Shown: one piece after another, positions 26,975 through 35,809 of the stretch
Numbering within the stretch: the first letter of the stretch is position 1
Layout: the number at the start of each line of letters is the position of its first letter
Source: Chloroflexus aggregans DSM 9485
GTDB taxonomy: Bacteria; Chloroflexota; Chloroflexia; Chloroflexales; Chloroflexaceae
Reading direction: 5' to 3'
Length of the DNA stretch: 64,000 nucleotides
NCBI RefSeq assembly: GCF_000021945.1
Contig: NC_011831.1
Location: 4,291,353 to 4,355,352, forward strand
Position numbers and translations under genes: made by a program
Notes under the pieces: model-generated
Database searches by the model: none
Seen by the model: only the letters and a program-made list of their open reading frames with translations
What the model was told of the DNA's origin: nothing

Positions 26975-27868
26975 ATGATCGAAATCTTGACCGACTATAC
27001 TCTCCGCAACGTTACACTGGGTGCGACCATCCTCGGCGCGATCAGCGGGTTTCTTGGCTGCTTTGCCGTGCTGCGCCGGCAGGCGTTGCTCGGTGATGCG
27101 ATGTCGCACGCGGCATTGCCCGGTATTGCGCTGGCATTTTTGTTGACGGGACAGCGAGATCCACTCATCTTGCTGATCGGAGCAGCCATTGCAGCAGCGG
27201 TGGCGGCGCTGTGGTTATTGGCGATTGTGCGAACGACACCAATCAAGGATGACGCAGCGTTAGCATTAGTGTTAGCAGTCTTTTTCGGCTTTGGCATGGT
27301 GTTGCTGTCATACTTACAGCGTCAGCCAACAACTGCGCAGGCCGGTCTCAAGAGTTTCTTATTCGGCCAAGCGGCTGCCCTCGTTGAACGTGATCTCTGG
27401 GCAATGCTGGTGCTAGGCGGGCCGGCATTGGCGTTCGTCATCATCTTTTGGCCGCACGTGAAGCTGATCAGCTTTGACCCAGATTTTGCCCGCAGCCTTG
27501 GGCTACCGGTGCGTCGGTTCGAGATACTGTTAACCATCGTAATGGTAGCTGCCATTGTTATTGGGTTACAGACGGTTGGGGTGGTGTTGATGAGCGCGAT
27601 GTTGGTCGCGCCGGCAGTCGCTGCCCGCCAATGGACGAATCGGTTGGCGACAATGGTTGGGTTAGCCGCCGGTTTTGGTGGTTTGGCCGCGTTTGTTGGG
27701 GCGTGGCTCAGTGGATTGAGTGATGGGCTGGCGACCGGGCCGGTGATTGTGTTGACAATGAGTGTGATCACTATCGGCTCGCTCCTGTTTGCGCCGGAAC
27801 ACGGAATCGTCTGGCGACGTTGGCGGATGGGGCAGCACCGGCAATTAGGCAGTTCGGCATGTGAATGA
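26975..27868 (+). CDS. Metal ABC transporter permease 1
   Basis: 297 residues, 8-9 predicted membrane helices, of the ABC-3 (ZnuB/MntB) family: RRQALLGDAMSHAALPGIAL at the start, a central KLISFDPDFARSLGLPV coupling loop and VGVVLMSAMLVAPAVAARQW. It forms half of the membrane channel. The gene starts 15 bases after the ATPase gene. A second, related permease follows, so the channel is probably a heterodimer. Confidence 0.92.
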   Translation: MIEILTDYTLRNVTLGATILGAISGFLGCFAVLRRQALLGDAMSHAALPGIALAFLLTGQRDPLILLIGAAIAAAVAALWLLAIVRTTPIKDDAALALVLAVFFGFGMVLLSYLQRQPTTAQAGLKSFLFGQAAALVERDLWAMLVLGGPALAFVIIFWPHVKLISFDPDFARSLGLPVRRFEILLTIVMVAAIVIGLQTVGVVLMSAMLVAPAVAARQWTNRLATMVGLAAGFGGLAAFVGAWLSGLSDGLATGPVIVLTMSVITIGSLLFAPEHGIVWRRWRMGQHRQLGSSACE

Positions 27869-27889
27869 TAGCAATTGTGAAAGGTGATG

Positions 27890-28990
27890 ATGACTCCACA
27901 ACTTGAAGTGCAATTGATTGCCGTGGTGATTGCGGTAGCCTGTGCCTTACCCGGCGTGTTTCTGGTTTTGCGCCGCATGGCAATGCTGAGTGATGCGATA
28001 AGTCATACCGTATTGCTCGGGATTGTTCTGGGTTATTTGATCAGTAACAACCTCGCCTCACCGTTGCTCTTCGCAGGTGCCGTTGTCATGGGCGTGATCA
28101 CGGTCTGGCTGGTCGAACTGGTCAGTGGCAGTCAGTTGGTACGAGAAGACGCAGCCATTGGGTTGGTCTTTCCAATGCTCTTTAGCCTGGCGGTACTCCT
28201 CATTTCACGTTACGCCGGTACGATCCACCTCGATACCGACAGTGTGTTACTGGGTGAACTGGCATTTGCGCCGTTCGACCGGATCGATCTGTTGGGAATC
28301 GATCTGCCACGTGCCCTCGTGACCGGAAGTGGTACGTTGTTGTTGAATGTAGTGCTGCTTATCCTCTTTTATAAAGAGTTGAAATTGGCAACCTTCGATC
28401 CGGCGTTTGCGGCAACCCTCGGTTTTGCGCCTCACATTATTCACTATGGTTTGATGACGAGTGTCTCACTGACGGCAATGGCGGCGTTTGACGCGGTTGG
28501 GTCGATTCTGGTGATTGCGTTGATGGTGGCACCGCCGGCGACTGCCTATCTCCTGACCAATCGATTACCGCGGATGCTCGGGTTGAGTGTGATACTCGGC
28601 GTTGTGGCCGCGATAAGTGGTTACTGGCTGGCACGTTGGCTCGATGTTTCGATTGCCGGGGCGATGGCAACGATGACCGGAATCATCTTTGGCCTCGCAT
28701 GGTTGTTTGCCCCGCAACGGGGGCTGGTGGCGCAGGTCTGGCAACAACGCCGACGCCGTGAGCAATTCGCTTTGCAACTATTGACCCTCCACCTGTTCAA
28801 CCACGAGGGGTCGGGTAAGGAACGGATCGAATGCCATCCCGATCACCTGATCACCGAGCTACGCTGGTCACCGACCTTTGTGCGCACAGTTGTTCGTCGG
28901 GCCGAGCAGATTGGATTGATCCGGCGTCAAGGGAGTGTGCTGTCCCTTACCGAACAAGGTCGGCGGTTTGCGCAGAGTGTTGAGGTTTGA
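27890..28990 (+). CDS. Metal ABC transporter permease 2 with C-terminal winged-helix domain
   Basis: 366 residues. Residues 1 to about 285 are an ABC-3 permease (RRMAMLSDAISHTVLLGIVL, KLATFDPAFAATLGFAP, VGSILVIALMVAPPATAYLL). The remaining ~75 residues are soluble and look like a winged helix of the DtxR/MarR kind (HLITELRWSPTFVRTVVRRA, GLIRRQGSVLSLTEQGRRFA). Comparable tails occur on MntD-type permeases and may let the cytosolic side sense metal or bind the ATPase. Several ATG/GTG codons cluster at the start; 27890 sits best behind GAAAGG. Confidence 0.88.
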   Translation: MTPQLEVQLIAVVIAVACALPGVFLVLRRMAMLSDAISHTVLLGIVLGYLISNNLASPLLFAGAVVMGVITVWLVELVSGSQLVREDAAIGLVFPMLFSLAVLLISRYAGTIHLDTDSVLLGELAFAPFDRIDLLGIDLPRALVTGSGTLLLNVVLLILFYKELKLATFDPAFAATLGFAPHIIHYGLMTSVSLTAMAAFDAVGSILVIALMVAPPATAYLLTNRLPRMLGLSVILGVVAAISGYWLARWLDVSIAGAMATMTGIIFGLAWLFAPQRGLVAQVWQQRRRREQFALQLLTLHLFNHEGSGKERIECHPDHLITELRWSPTFVRTVVRRAEQIGLIRRQGSVLSLTEQGRRFAQSVEV

Positions 28991-29173
28991 TGGTTCTGCT
29001 ATCGCAGAGCGAGCGGAAGCGGTCTGCGTCTGGCAACAATCTACACAAGCGAACCATCGCAGAAGACCCTCAATATTCCCCGGCTGCCAGGGCTATCTAT
29101 CACTTTACCGCTCCGTTGCAACTGCGCTACAATAAGGCAAAGCAGATACTACGCTCACCAAGGAGGGAGTCGC

Positions 29174-29845
29174 ATGGCGCGCAAGCCAAGTCGGCTCGAA
29201 TTTGCGGTAATCGGTCTTGGTCGGTTTGGTCGCAGCGTTGCAACCAACTTGATCGACCGCGGCCATACTGTTTTAGGCATTGATCGCGATCCGAACATCG
29301 TTCAACAACTCGCCGACCACCTGACGCAGGTCGTGGCGCTTGATTCGACAAACGAAGACGCACTGCGAGCAATCGAAATCACCGCGTTTGATACGGTGGT
29401 CGTGGCGATTGGGTCACAATTTGAAGCTAATCTCCTAACGACCGTTGCGCTTAAGACATTAGGTGTCAAGCGGATTGTTTGCAAGGCGCTGAATGAGCGA
29501 CAACAGTATATTCTTACGCGCGTCGGCGCCGACATGGTAGTACTGCCAGAACATGAAGCCGGTGCCCGCTTAGCCTGGCAACTATCGGAACCGCATGTAC
29601 TTGAGCATCTCAACCTTGGTTCTGGGTTTAGCGTCGCCGAGGTGCGCGTACCACCTCCACTGGTCGGCCAAACCTTAATGCAGAGTGGTTTGCGTCGACG
29701 GTACGGTATCAACGTGTTGGCCGTTAAGCACAACGGTAAGATGATTGTCACCCCGCCCCCCGAATACACCTTCAGTCGGGATGATCGCATCTTGATTATC
29801 GGAGCCGACTCCAGTATCAGCACATTCTGCGATTTATCATCATGA
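29174..29845 (+). CDS. trkA: TrkA/KtrA-type potassium uptake regulatory subunit
   Basis: 223 residues. The N-terminal RCK domain binds NAD(H) or adenine nucleotides (GLGRFG at 14-19 and an acidic residue after strand 2 in GIDRD). The C-terminal RCK-C domain follows (EVRVPPPLVGQTLMQSGLR ... DRILIIGADSS). It gates the partner TrkH pore from the cytosolic face. AAGGAGGGAG lies upstream of the ATG. Its stop overlaps the trkH start (ATGA). It is also consistent with KtrA. Confidence 0.93.
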   Translation: MARKPSRLEFAVIGLGRFGRSVATNLIDRGHTVLGIDRDPNIVQQLADHLTQVVALDSTNEDALRAIEITAFDTVVVAIGSQFEANLLTTVALKTLGVKRIVCKALNERQQYILTRVGADMVVLPEHEAGARLAWQLSEPHVLEHLNLGSGFSVAEVRVPPPLVGQTLMQSGLRRRYGINVLAVKHNGKMIVTPPPEYTFSRDDRILIIGADSSISTFCDLSS

Positions 29846-31218
29846 TAGCTCCGCTCGAACGTCGCAGCCTGAAACGGTTGCGGCATAAACCGGTCCCACC
29901 GCCTTTGCGCCTGGTCGGTGGGTTAGCATTCTTGATCGCCATTGGAACCGGATTGCTGCTGCTCCCCATCAGTGGTACACGTCAGCTCACCTTGATGGAG
30001 GCACTGTTCACGGCGACATCGGCGTTGAGCGTTACCGGCTTATCGGTTATTACGTCAGTACGCGATCTATCGCTTTGGGGGCAGATCCTGCTCATGCTGT
30101 TGATCCAGATCGGTGGCGTTGGTTTTATGGTCGTTGCCGTGATCGTTTTCCGGCTTTTGGGTCGGCGGATCAGTTTTACCGATCGGATCGCGTTAAGCGA
30201 CTCGTTAGGCTTACTCTCGCCGGCGGCAATCGTTACTCTGACGCGGCGTGTCCTTATCACGGTCATCACGATTGAGCTAATCGGCGCCTTCTTGCTCTAC
30301 ATACACTGGCGTACCGATCCCCGCCTCTCCGAGGGTCAAGCATTCTTTTTTGCTCTCTTTCATGCGGTATCGGCATTTTGCAATGCCGGATTTGACCTGT
30401 TCACCGGCACTCCCGGTTTTAACGATGGTATACCGCGGGATAGTGTGACGCTGTTTGTGCTAGGGGGCTTAATTTTTCTCGGCGGCTTAGGTATTCCGGT
30501 CGTTGCCGATCTGATCGCGTACCCGAATGAGCGGCGGTTGTCGTTGCACACGCGGATCACGTTGCTCGTCGTGAGCATACTGGTGGTCGGTGGTGCTGTT
30601 GGCTTATGGCTCGGTGAAGCGTTCGATAAAGATGGAGCGTTGGTTGGTCAGCCGTTGGATCGTCAGATCATAGTGGCCGTCTTTCAATCGGTTTCGGCTC
30701 GTACCGCCGGATTTACCGGCATTGCCAACTTCGAGCAGTTGACACCGGCCAGCCAACTGCTGCTCATTGCGTTGATGTTTATCGGCTGTGCGCCGGCCTC
30801 GATGGGCGGTGGGATTACCACCGGCACGTTTGCTGTTCTTTCGATTTCGCTGTGGAGTTATGCGCGCGGCCTGCCAACCGCTCAGTTCGGTGGACGCACT
30901 CTGGCGACCGGGATGGTACGGCGGGCGGCAGCCGTGCTCACGATTTCGCTCTTTGTGGTCTTGGTAGCTTCGTGGTTACTGGTGATGACGCACGACACAA
31001 CCCTTGACCGTGCCGTGTTTGAGGTTGTATCGGCATTTGCCACATGCGGGCTGACGCTCGGTTTTACCGATGAATTGAACACGTTTGGGCAGTTGGTGAT
31101 CATCGCTGTTATGTTTTGGGGACGGTTAGGTGCTCTCACCATTATCATTGCGTTAGCGCGACAAAGTGCTGCACCGCAAGTCGTGACGTACCCTGAAGAG
31201 CAGATTTTGATCGGGTAG
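29842..31218 (+). CDS. trkH: TrkH/KtrB-type potassium transporter membrane subunit
   Basis: 458 residues, a four-fold MPM (membrane-pore-membrane) repeat protein. Pore-like segments include TATSALSVTGLSVITS, HAVSAFCNAGFDLFTG, SVSARTAGFTGI and VSAFATCGLTLGFT, and the GGGITTG loop is typical of TrkH/KtrB. It imports K+, probably coupled to Na+ or H+. The C-terminus ends GRLGALTIIIALAR, as in KtrB. It forms an operon with trkA by a 4-base overlap. Confidence 0.93.
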   Translation: MIAPLERRSLKRLRHKPVPPPLRLVGGLAFLIAIGTGLLLLPISGTRQLTLMEALFTATSALSVTGLSVITSVRDLSLWGQILLMLLIQIGGVGFMVVAVIVFRLLGRRISFTDRIALSDSLGLLSPAAIVTLTRRVLITVITIELIGAFLLYIHWRTDPRLSEGQAFFFALFHAVSAFCNAGFDLFTGTPGFNDGIPRDSVTLFVLGGLIFLGGLGIPVVADLIAYPNERRLSLHTRITLLVVSILVVGGAVGLWLGEAFDKDGALVGQPLDRQIIVAVFQSVSARTAGFTGIANFEQLTPASQLLLIALMFIGCAPASMGGGITTGTFAVLSISLWSYARGLPTAQFGGRTLATGMVRRAAAVLTISLFVVLVASWLLVMTHDTTLDRAVFEVVSAFATCGLTLGFTDELNTFGQLVIIAVMFWGRLGALTIIIALARQSAAPQVVTYPEEQILIG

Positions 31219-31238
31219 GACGTGATCTGGGAGTTGCT

Positions 31239-32420
31239 ATGCGCCACTTGTATATCCATATCCCCTTTTGCCATCGGCGCTGTTCGTATTGCGATTTCAA
31301 CACCTACGCCAACATGGAGCATCACATTGCGGCGTATGTTGATGCACTCTGTACCGAGTTAGCCATGTTGCGCGAGTCGCTCCCACCGTTACCGAAATCA
31401 CCGGCAGCAGCGGCATTGCGGCCAAGTATCTTCTTTGGCGGTGGGACGCCGAGTATGCTGACGCCGGCACAGATCGAACGCATTCTGATCGCGGCTGCGG
31501 CGCTCGTTCCTCTCGAAACGGCCGAGATCTCGCTTGAGGCAAATCCCGGGACGGTGCTCGGTCGCGATTATCTGCGTGACATCCGCTCGCTTGGGGTGAA
31601 CCGGTTAAGTATGGGGGTGCAAAGCTTGCACGATCCAACCTTACGGATACTGGGGCGCATTCATACTGCTGCCGAAGCCAGGGCGAGCTATCTTGATGCC
31701 CGCGCGGTCGGTTTTGAGTCGATCAACCTTGATTTTATCTTTGGCTTGCCCGGCCAAGACCTTGCCGATTGGCAAGCCACGCTCACCGAAGTCATCGCGT
31801 GGGACGTGGATCATCTGGCCCTGTACTCACTCATTCTCGAAGAGAATACACCACTCTATGCGCAGGTCACGGCGGGGCGTGTACAGATACCCGATGACGA
31901 TCTCACCGCTGCGATGTACGAATTGGCGATGGACCTCCTGGACAAAGCCGGTTATCGGCACTACGAAATCTCGAACTGGGTACGCCCACAGCCGGATGAT
32001 CGGCCTGATGCGCCACCGCGATTGGCGTGTCACCACAACCTGGCCTACTGGTTCAATAGCGACTATTTAGCCGCCGGCGCCGGTGCCCATGGTCATCTCT
32101 TCCCGCAGCGCTACGCCAATATTCGGTCCATTGATGGGTACATTGCTGCCGTTCAAGCCGGTCATCGCCCGATTGCCGAGACCATCCCACTGACCCCTGC
32201 CGATCTGGCTGCTGAAACGATGATGATGGGTTTGCGGCTCGATATTGGGGTGAGTTTTGAGCACTTTGCCGCCCGCGTCGGCGATGATCTCATCGAGCAC
32301 TACGGAACCACCTTGCACGAGCTGATGCAGCACGGGCTGATCGCGATGGACGACCGGCGGGTGTGGTTGACGGAGCGGGGACGGATGGTGGGTAATCACG
32401 TTTTTGCACACTTTTTGTAA
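31239..32420 (+). CDS. hemW: HemW-like radical SAM protein (haem chaperone)
   Basis: 393 residues. The radical SAM cluster motif is CHRRCSYC (Cys11, 15 and 18) within IHIPFCHRRCSYCDFNTY, followed by FGGGTPSML and MGVQSLHDPTLRILGRIH; the HemN-type C-terminal domain ends the protein. These features fit HemW, formerly mis-annotated as oxygen-independent coproporphyrinogen oxidase, which inserts haem into respiratory enzymes. True HemN enzymes carry an extra N-terminal part that is missing here. It starts 21 bases after trkH. Confidence 0.88.
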   Translation: MRHLYIHIPFCHRRCSYCDFNTYANMEHHIAAYVDALCTELAMLRESLPPLPKSPAAAALRPSIFFGGGTPSMLTPAQIERILIAAAALVPLETAEISLEANPGTVLGRDYLRDIRSLGVNRLSMGVQSLHDPTLRILGRIHTAAEARASYLDARAVGFESINLDFIFGLPGQDLADWQATLTEVIAWDVDHLALYSLILEENTPLYAQVTAGRVQIPDDDLTAAMYELAMDLLDKAGYRHYEISNWVRPQPDDRPDAPPRLACHHNLAYWFNSDYLAAGAGAHGHLFPQRYANIRSIDGYIAAVQAGHRPIAETIPLTPADLAAETMMMGLRLDIGVSFEHFAARVGDDLIEHYGTTLHELMQHGLIAMDDRRVWLTERGRMVGNHVFAHFL

Positions 32421-32423
32421 CGG

Positions 32424-32452
32424 TTGCCTCTTGTTGTCAGTCGTGTTATAAT
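32424..32452 (+). promoter_or_regulatory. Promoter of the SAM-cycle operon
   Basis: TTGCCT (32424-32429), 17-bp spacer, TATAAT (32447-32452), placed about 50 bases before the SAM riboswitch and directly after hemW. Confidence 0.65.
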
Positions 32453-32503
32453 CGCTCACAACGTTCGCGTGCGGCGCTATGGTGCGTCGGCGAACTTCAG
32501 ATG

Positions 32504-32606
32504 CTCATCGAGATGGGCTGAGGGACTGGCCCGATGACGCCCGGCAACCCCCAACAGGGAAGGTGCCAAATCCAGCGGCAATGAAGAACATTGGCCGAAA
32601 GATGAG
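32504..32606 (+). ncRNA. SAM-I (S-box) riboswitch
   Basis: The conserved S-box core is easy to read: GAGGGACTGGCCCGATGA, CCCGGCAACC, then GGTGCCAAATCC and a closing GATGAG that pairs with the opening CTCATC (32504-32509 with 32601-32606) to form P1. SAM-I riboswitches switch off methionine and SAM genes when SAM is plentiful, which fits the operon downstream. A hairpin covering the mtnA start follows. Confidence 0.93.
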
Positions 32607-32624
32607 AGGAACGAAGTGATGATC

Positions 32625-32651
32625 GGAGCCTCTCGCGATGCGAGTGGCTCC
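32625..32651 (+). promoter_or_regulatory. Hairpin enclosing the mtnA ribosome site and start codon
   Basis: GGAGCC-T-CTCGC pairs with GCGAG-T-GGCTCC. The 5' arm contains the candidate ribosome site GGAG (32625-32628) and the ATG at 32638 lies at the loop. No T-run follows. This could be a translational expression platform for the SAM riboswitch, or a terminator-like stem. Confidence 0.5.
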
Positions 32652-33711
32652 ATTTATTGCGACGCCTATGGAATTCCGCACAGTTTGGTGGGAAGATGAG
32701 ACGGTTCGCCTGATCGATCAGCGCAAGCTGCCGCACACCGTCGAGGTAGTGAATTGCACCGATCTGAGTTCGGTCGCCTATGCTATTCGTAGTATGCAGG
32801 TACGGGGCGCACCGGCGATCGGTTGTACGGCTGCGTATGGCATGGCGTTGGTTGCCCGGCAGAGTGCTGCCCATTCGGTTGAGGATCTACTTGAAGAGCT
32901 ACGCCAGGCCAAAGCAATCCTCGATGCGCAGCGTCCAACAGCGGTTAATCTGGCCTGGGCGACAAGCCGCATGCTACGACGGGCCGAAACGGCTGCTTCC
33001 GAAGGCACCACGGCGATCAAAACCGTATTACTGGCTGAGGCCGAGGCGATTTTCGCCGAAGATCTCGCTATGTGCCATGCGATAGGAGAACACGGCGCAC
33101 CTCTCATTCCCCCACGTGGCCACGTGCTGACCCACTGCAACGCCGGTGGTTTGGCAACTGCCGGGTACGGAACGGCACTAGCCCCCATTCGTACCGCCTT
33201 TGCCCAAGGTCGGCCCATTCATGTGTTTGTTGACGAAACGCGCCCTTTCTTGCAAGGCGCACGGTTGACGGCGTGGGAATTGTTACAGGCCGGTATTCCC
33301 CAGACCTTAATCACCGATAATATGGCCGCTTTTATGATGCAACGCGGTCATATCGATTGTATTATCGTTGGTGCCGATCGGATTGCTGCTAACGGTGATG
33401 TGGCTAACAAGATCGGTACCTATGGCCTAGCAGTACTCGCCCGGTATCATCAGATACCTTTCTACGTCGCTGCTCCTTATTCCACCATCGATCTTGCTAC
33501 GGCGAGTGGCGCCGATATTCCTATCGAAGAGCGCGATCCGGCAGAGGTGACTCATATCGCCGGAATTGCCATTGCCCCGCATGGTGTGCCGGCTGCTCAT
33601 CCGGCGTTTGATGTTACGCCAAACGAATTGGTAACGGCGATCATCACCGAGCGAGGTGTGCTGCATCCTCCGTTCACGGTAGCCTTGCGTCAATTGGCGA
33701 GTCAACCATGA
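32638..33711 (+). CDS. mtnA: Methylthioribose-1-phosphate isomerase
   Basis: 357 residues. MtnA converts 5-methylthioribose-1-phosphate to the ribulose form in methionine salvage. The eIF2B-like fold signatures are present: MQVRGAPAIGCTAAYGMAL, LTHCNAGGLATAGYGTAL (catalytic Cys), VDETRPFLQGARLTAWEL, and VGADRIAANGDVANKIGTY (catalytic Asp). A start at ATG 32668 is also possible and gives the common MEFRTVWWEDE beginning; 32638 has a GGAG ribosome site, although within a hairpin. It heads the riboswitch-controlled operon and overlaps the next gene by 4 bases. mtnP/mtnN and later salvage genes are not in this window. Confidence 0.95.
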   Translation: MRVAPFIATPMEFRTVWWEDETVRLIDQRKLPHTVEVVNCTDLSSVAYAIRSMQVRGAPAIGCTAAYGMALVARQSAAHSVEDLLEELRQAKAILDAQRPTAVNLAWATSRMLRRAETAASEGTTAIKTVLLAEAEAIFAEDLAMCHAIGEHGAPLIPPRGHVLTHCNAGGLATAGYGTALAPIRTAFAQGRPIHVFVDETRPFLQGARLTAWELLQAGIPQTLITDNMAAFMMQRGHIDCIIVGADRIAANGDVANKIGTYGLAVLARYHQIPFYVAAPYSTIDLATASGADIPIEERDPAEVTHIAGIAIAPHGVPAAHPAFDVTPNELVTAIITERGVLHPPFTVALRQLASQP

Positions 33712-34769
33712 ATGTGCTGGGGTCGTTTCAGCCGGCCTGCCGGCCGCTTCTGCGCGGTGGGTTGCCTCATACGAATCCGATGATCGTGGCGCAGTTAATC
33801 TGCCGGTACTTTCCGCAGACACCAGCCTGGCCATTACCCTCGCCACGTACCCTCGCCGATACACCGTTTGCCCTGGCAGCACAAGGTTTGCCCGGTGTGC
33901 AGATCGATCTCGAACGCGACCGATTGGCCGTTGACCACGACACGCTCGAACGTGAAGCGGTTCGGGTTGGCTTGGCGTATCTGCGTGGTGATGCGCAATT
34001 TGCCGCGTTGTCGGGTCCGGCGGTTGTTGTCCTCGAAGAGCTACTCCGTCAGCTCAATGCCGAGGACCGCCATCCATTTTTGCTCAAATACGAGACGATT
34101 GGTCCGGTGAGCCTCAGTTTGGCGTTGACCGACAATCATGACCGACCTTTAGCTTATGCGCCAGAGTGGCGTGAACTCTTGCTCAATTTGTGTAGCTTGC
34201 GGGTAGCATGGCAACACGAGCAGATACAAGGGTACGCCGCGTATCGGCTGGTCATGATCGACGAGCCGTTTCTCGATGCCCTCTCGCACCCGTTGTGCCC
34301 GTTGCAGTGGGACGATGGGATCGATGTGCTCAACCGGCTGTTTGTCGATCTGCCGGCACGACGCGGTCTGTTTCTCAGTAGTGCCGTGCTCTGGGAAGCA
34401 ATTTTGCCACTTCCGCTCGATGTTATTGGCTTTCATCTGGCCGATCATTTGCAATCCTTGTTGCGGGTTGCCACGCCACTGACGCAGTTTTTGGCGGACG
34501 GTGGTTGTTTGGCGTGGGGTGTCACACCGGTTGAAGCGCGCTTGTTGACCAATGTTCATGCGAACGATTTGTGTGATCGGGTGGTGAGTGCGATGCGCGA
34601 CGTGGCGATGGCAACCGGGTTGGATGTAGCGGTTGTGCAGCGACAATCGTTTCTCTCGTTTACCGGGAGTTTGGCGTATGTGAGTCCGGCACAAGCTGAA
34701 CAAGCGTTACAGCTTTGCGCCGAAACGTCTCAGTTGGTACGACAGACGTTGGATATGGGCGAAGAATAG
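33708..34769 (+). CDS. MetE/UroD-superfamily protein of the short 'core' type
   Basis: 353 residues. The N-terminal GGLPHTNPMIVAQLICRYFP and later LKYETIGPVSLSLAL, VMIDEPFLDAL and FLADGGCLAWGVTPVEA mark it as a member of the cobalamin-independent methionine synthase (MetE C-domain)/UroD-like TIM-barrel superfamily. I do not see the full MetE zinc set (HxC...E...C); where the HxC motif is expected the sequence reads FHLADHLQ. The placement between mtnA and a PfkB kinase in a SAM operon suggests a role in methyl transfer or homocysteine handling, but methionine synthase activity is not shown. ATG overlaps the mtnA stop. Confidence 0.7.
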   Translation: MNVLGSFQPACRPLLRGGLPHTNPMIVAQLICRYFPQTPAWPLPSPRTLADTPFALAAQGLPGVQIDLERDRLAVDHDTLEREAVRVGLAYLRGDAQFAALSGPAVVVLEELLRQLNAEDRHPFLLKYETIGPVSLSLALTDNHDRPLAYAPEWRELLLNLCSLRVAWQHEQIQGYAAYRLVMIDEPFLDALSHPLCPLQWDDGIDVLNRLFVDLPARRGLFLSSAVLWEAILPLPLDVIGFHLADHLQSLLRVATPLTQFLADGGCLAWGVTPVEARLLTNVHANDLCDRVVSAMRDVAMATGLDVAVVQRQSFLSFTGSLAYVSPAQAEQALQLCAETSQLVRQTLDMGEE

Positions 34770-34834
34770 TAGCTGGTTGCAAGGTTTAGTATGCTTTTCC
34801 CGCATCTGGTGGGTTAGTCAGAGGAGTGCGCACT

Positions 34835-35809
34835 GTGAAGATCGTGGTCACCGGTTCGCTAGCATTCGATTATATTATGGATTTTCCCGGCTATTTCAAA
34901 GATTTTATGCTTAGCGACAAAGCGCATATTCTTTCGGTGAGTTTTTTGGTTGACTCAATGCGTAAAATGCGTGGCGGGGTAGCCGGGAATATCGCGTATA
35001 ATTTGAGTTTGCTCGGTGAACGTCCCCTCATTGTCGGGTCAGCCGGCCACGATTTCGATGCTTACCGCGATTGGCTAGAGGAGCAAGGGGTTGATACGAG
35101 TGGGATTACAATTATCGAACACGAGTTTACCTCCTCTTGCTTTATCAATACCGACAAGGCGAATAATCAAATTGTCGCGTTTTATGCCGGTGCGATGAGT
35201 CACGATCATCACAATTCACTCCTTAACCTTGGCCTGACCGCAGATGATCTTGTGCTGATTTCGCCTACCAACCCCGACGCGATGCGTCGCTTTGCGCTTG
35301 AGTGCCGGCAGATGGGAGTGCCGTATATCTTCGATCCGGGAAAGCAGACGCCGCGGCTTGATGCCGATCTCCTGGAAGTGGGCTTGCGCGGAGCGCAGGT
35401 GTTGATCGGCAATGACTATGAATTTGGGATGATGGCTAAATGCTTGGAGTTGAGCGAAGATGAGCTGATCGGCCGCGCACCAATTACGGTCGTTACACGA
35501 GGGGTCAATGGTTCGCACATCTTTGTTGATGGTCAATTGGCGGCAGACATCCCCGTCGCGCCGGTGGAAGAAGTGCGTGATCCAACCGGGGCCGGCGATG
35601 CGTATCTGGCCGGGATCGCCTTTGGTCTGGTGCATCGGTTATCGTGGGAGATGACCGGGCGCATTGCCGCGCTATGTGCTGCATACGCGATTGAAGAGCG
35701 TGGGTGCCAAGAGCATCGCTTTACCTTGCCCCAATTTGCCGCGCGGTACCGGGCTGCGTTTGGTCGCGATTTGCCGCTCGACATCTTTTCGTTGCGGGAG
35801 GCGGTATGA
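34835..35809 (+). CDS. PfkB-family kinase, probable adenosine kinase
   Basis: 324 residues. Ribokinase/PfkB features: an N-terminal KIVVTGSLAFDYIMDFPG, the Gly pair MRGGVAGNIAYNLSLLG and the C-terminal DPTGAGDAYLAG with the catalytic Asp and anion hole. The DYIMDFPG start and the VFAYAGAM-type middle (IVAFYAGAM) are typical of the adenosine-kinase-like branch. Next to ahcY, phosphorylation of adenosine to AMP would pull SAH hydrolysis forward; this is inferred from context. Start GTG at 34835 lies 8 bases after GAGGAG; another GTG is 9 bases upstream. The stop overlaps the next ATG. Confidence 0.82.
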   Translation: MKIVVTGSLAFDYIMDFPGYFKDFMLSDKAHILSVSFLVDSMRKMRGGVAGNIAYNLSLLGERPLIVGSAGHDFDAYRDWLEEQGVDTSGITIIEHEFTSSCFINTDKANNQIVAFYAGAMSHDHHNSLLNLGLTADDLVLISPTNPDAMRRFALECRQMGVPYIFDPGKQTPRLDADLLEVGLRGAQVLIGNDYEFGMMAKCLELSEDELIGRAPITVVTRGVNGSHIFVDGQLAADIPVAPVEEVRDPTGAGDAYLAGIAFGLVHRLSWEMTGRIAALCAAYAIEERGCQEHRFTLPQFAARYRAAFGRDLPLDIFSLREAV

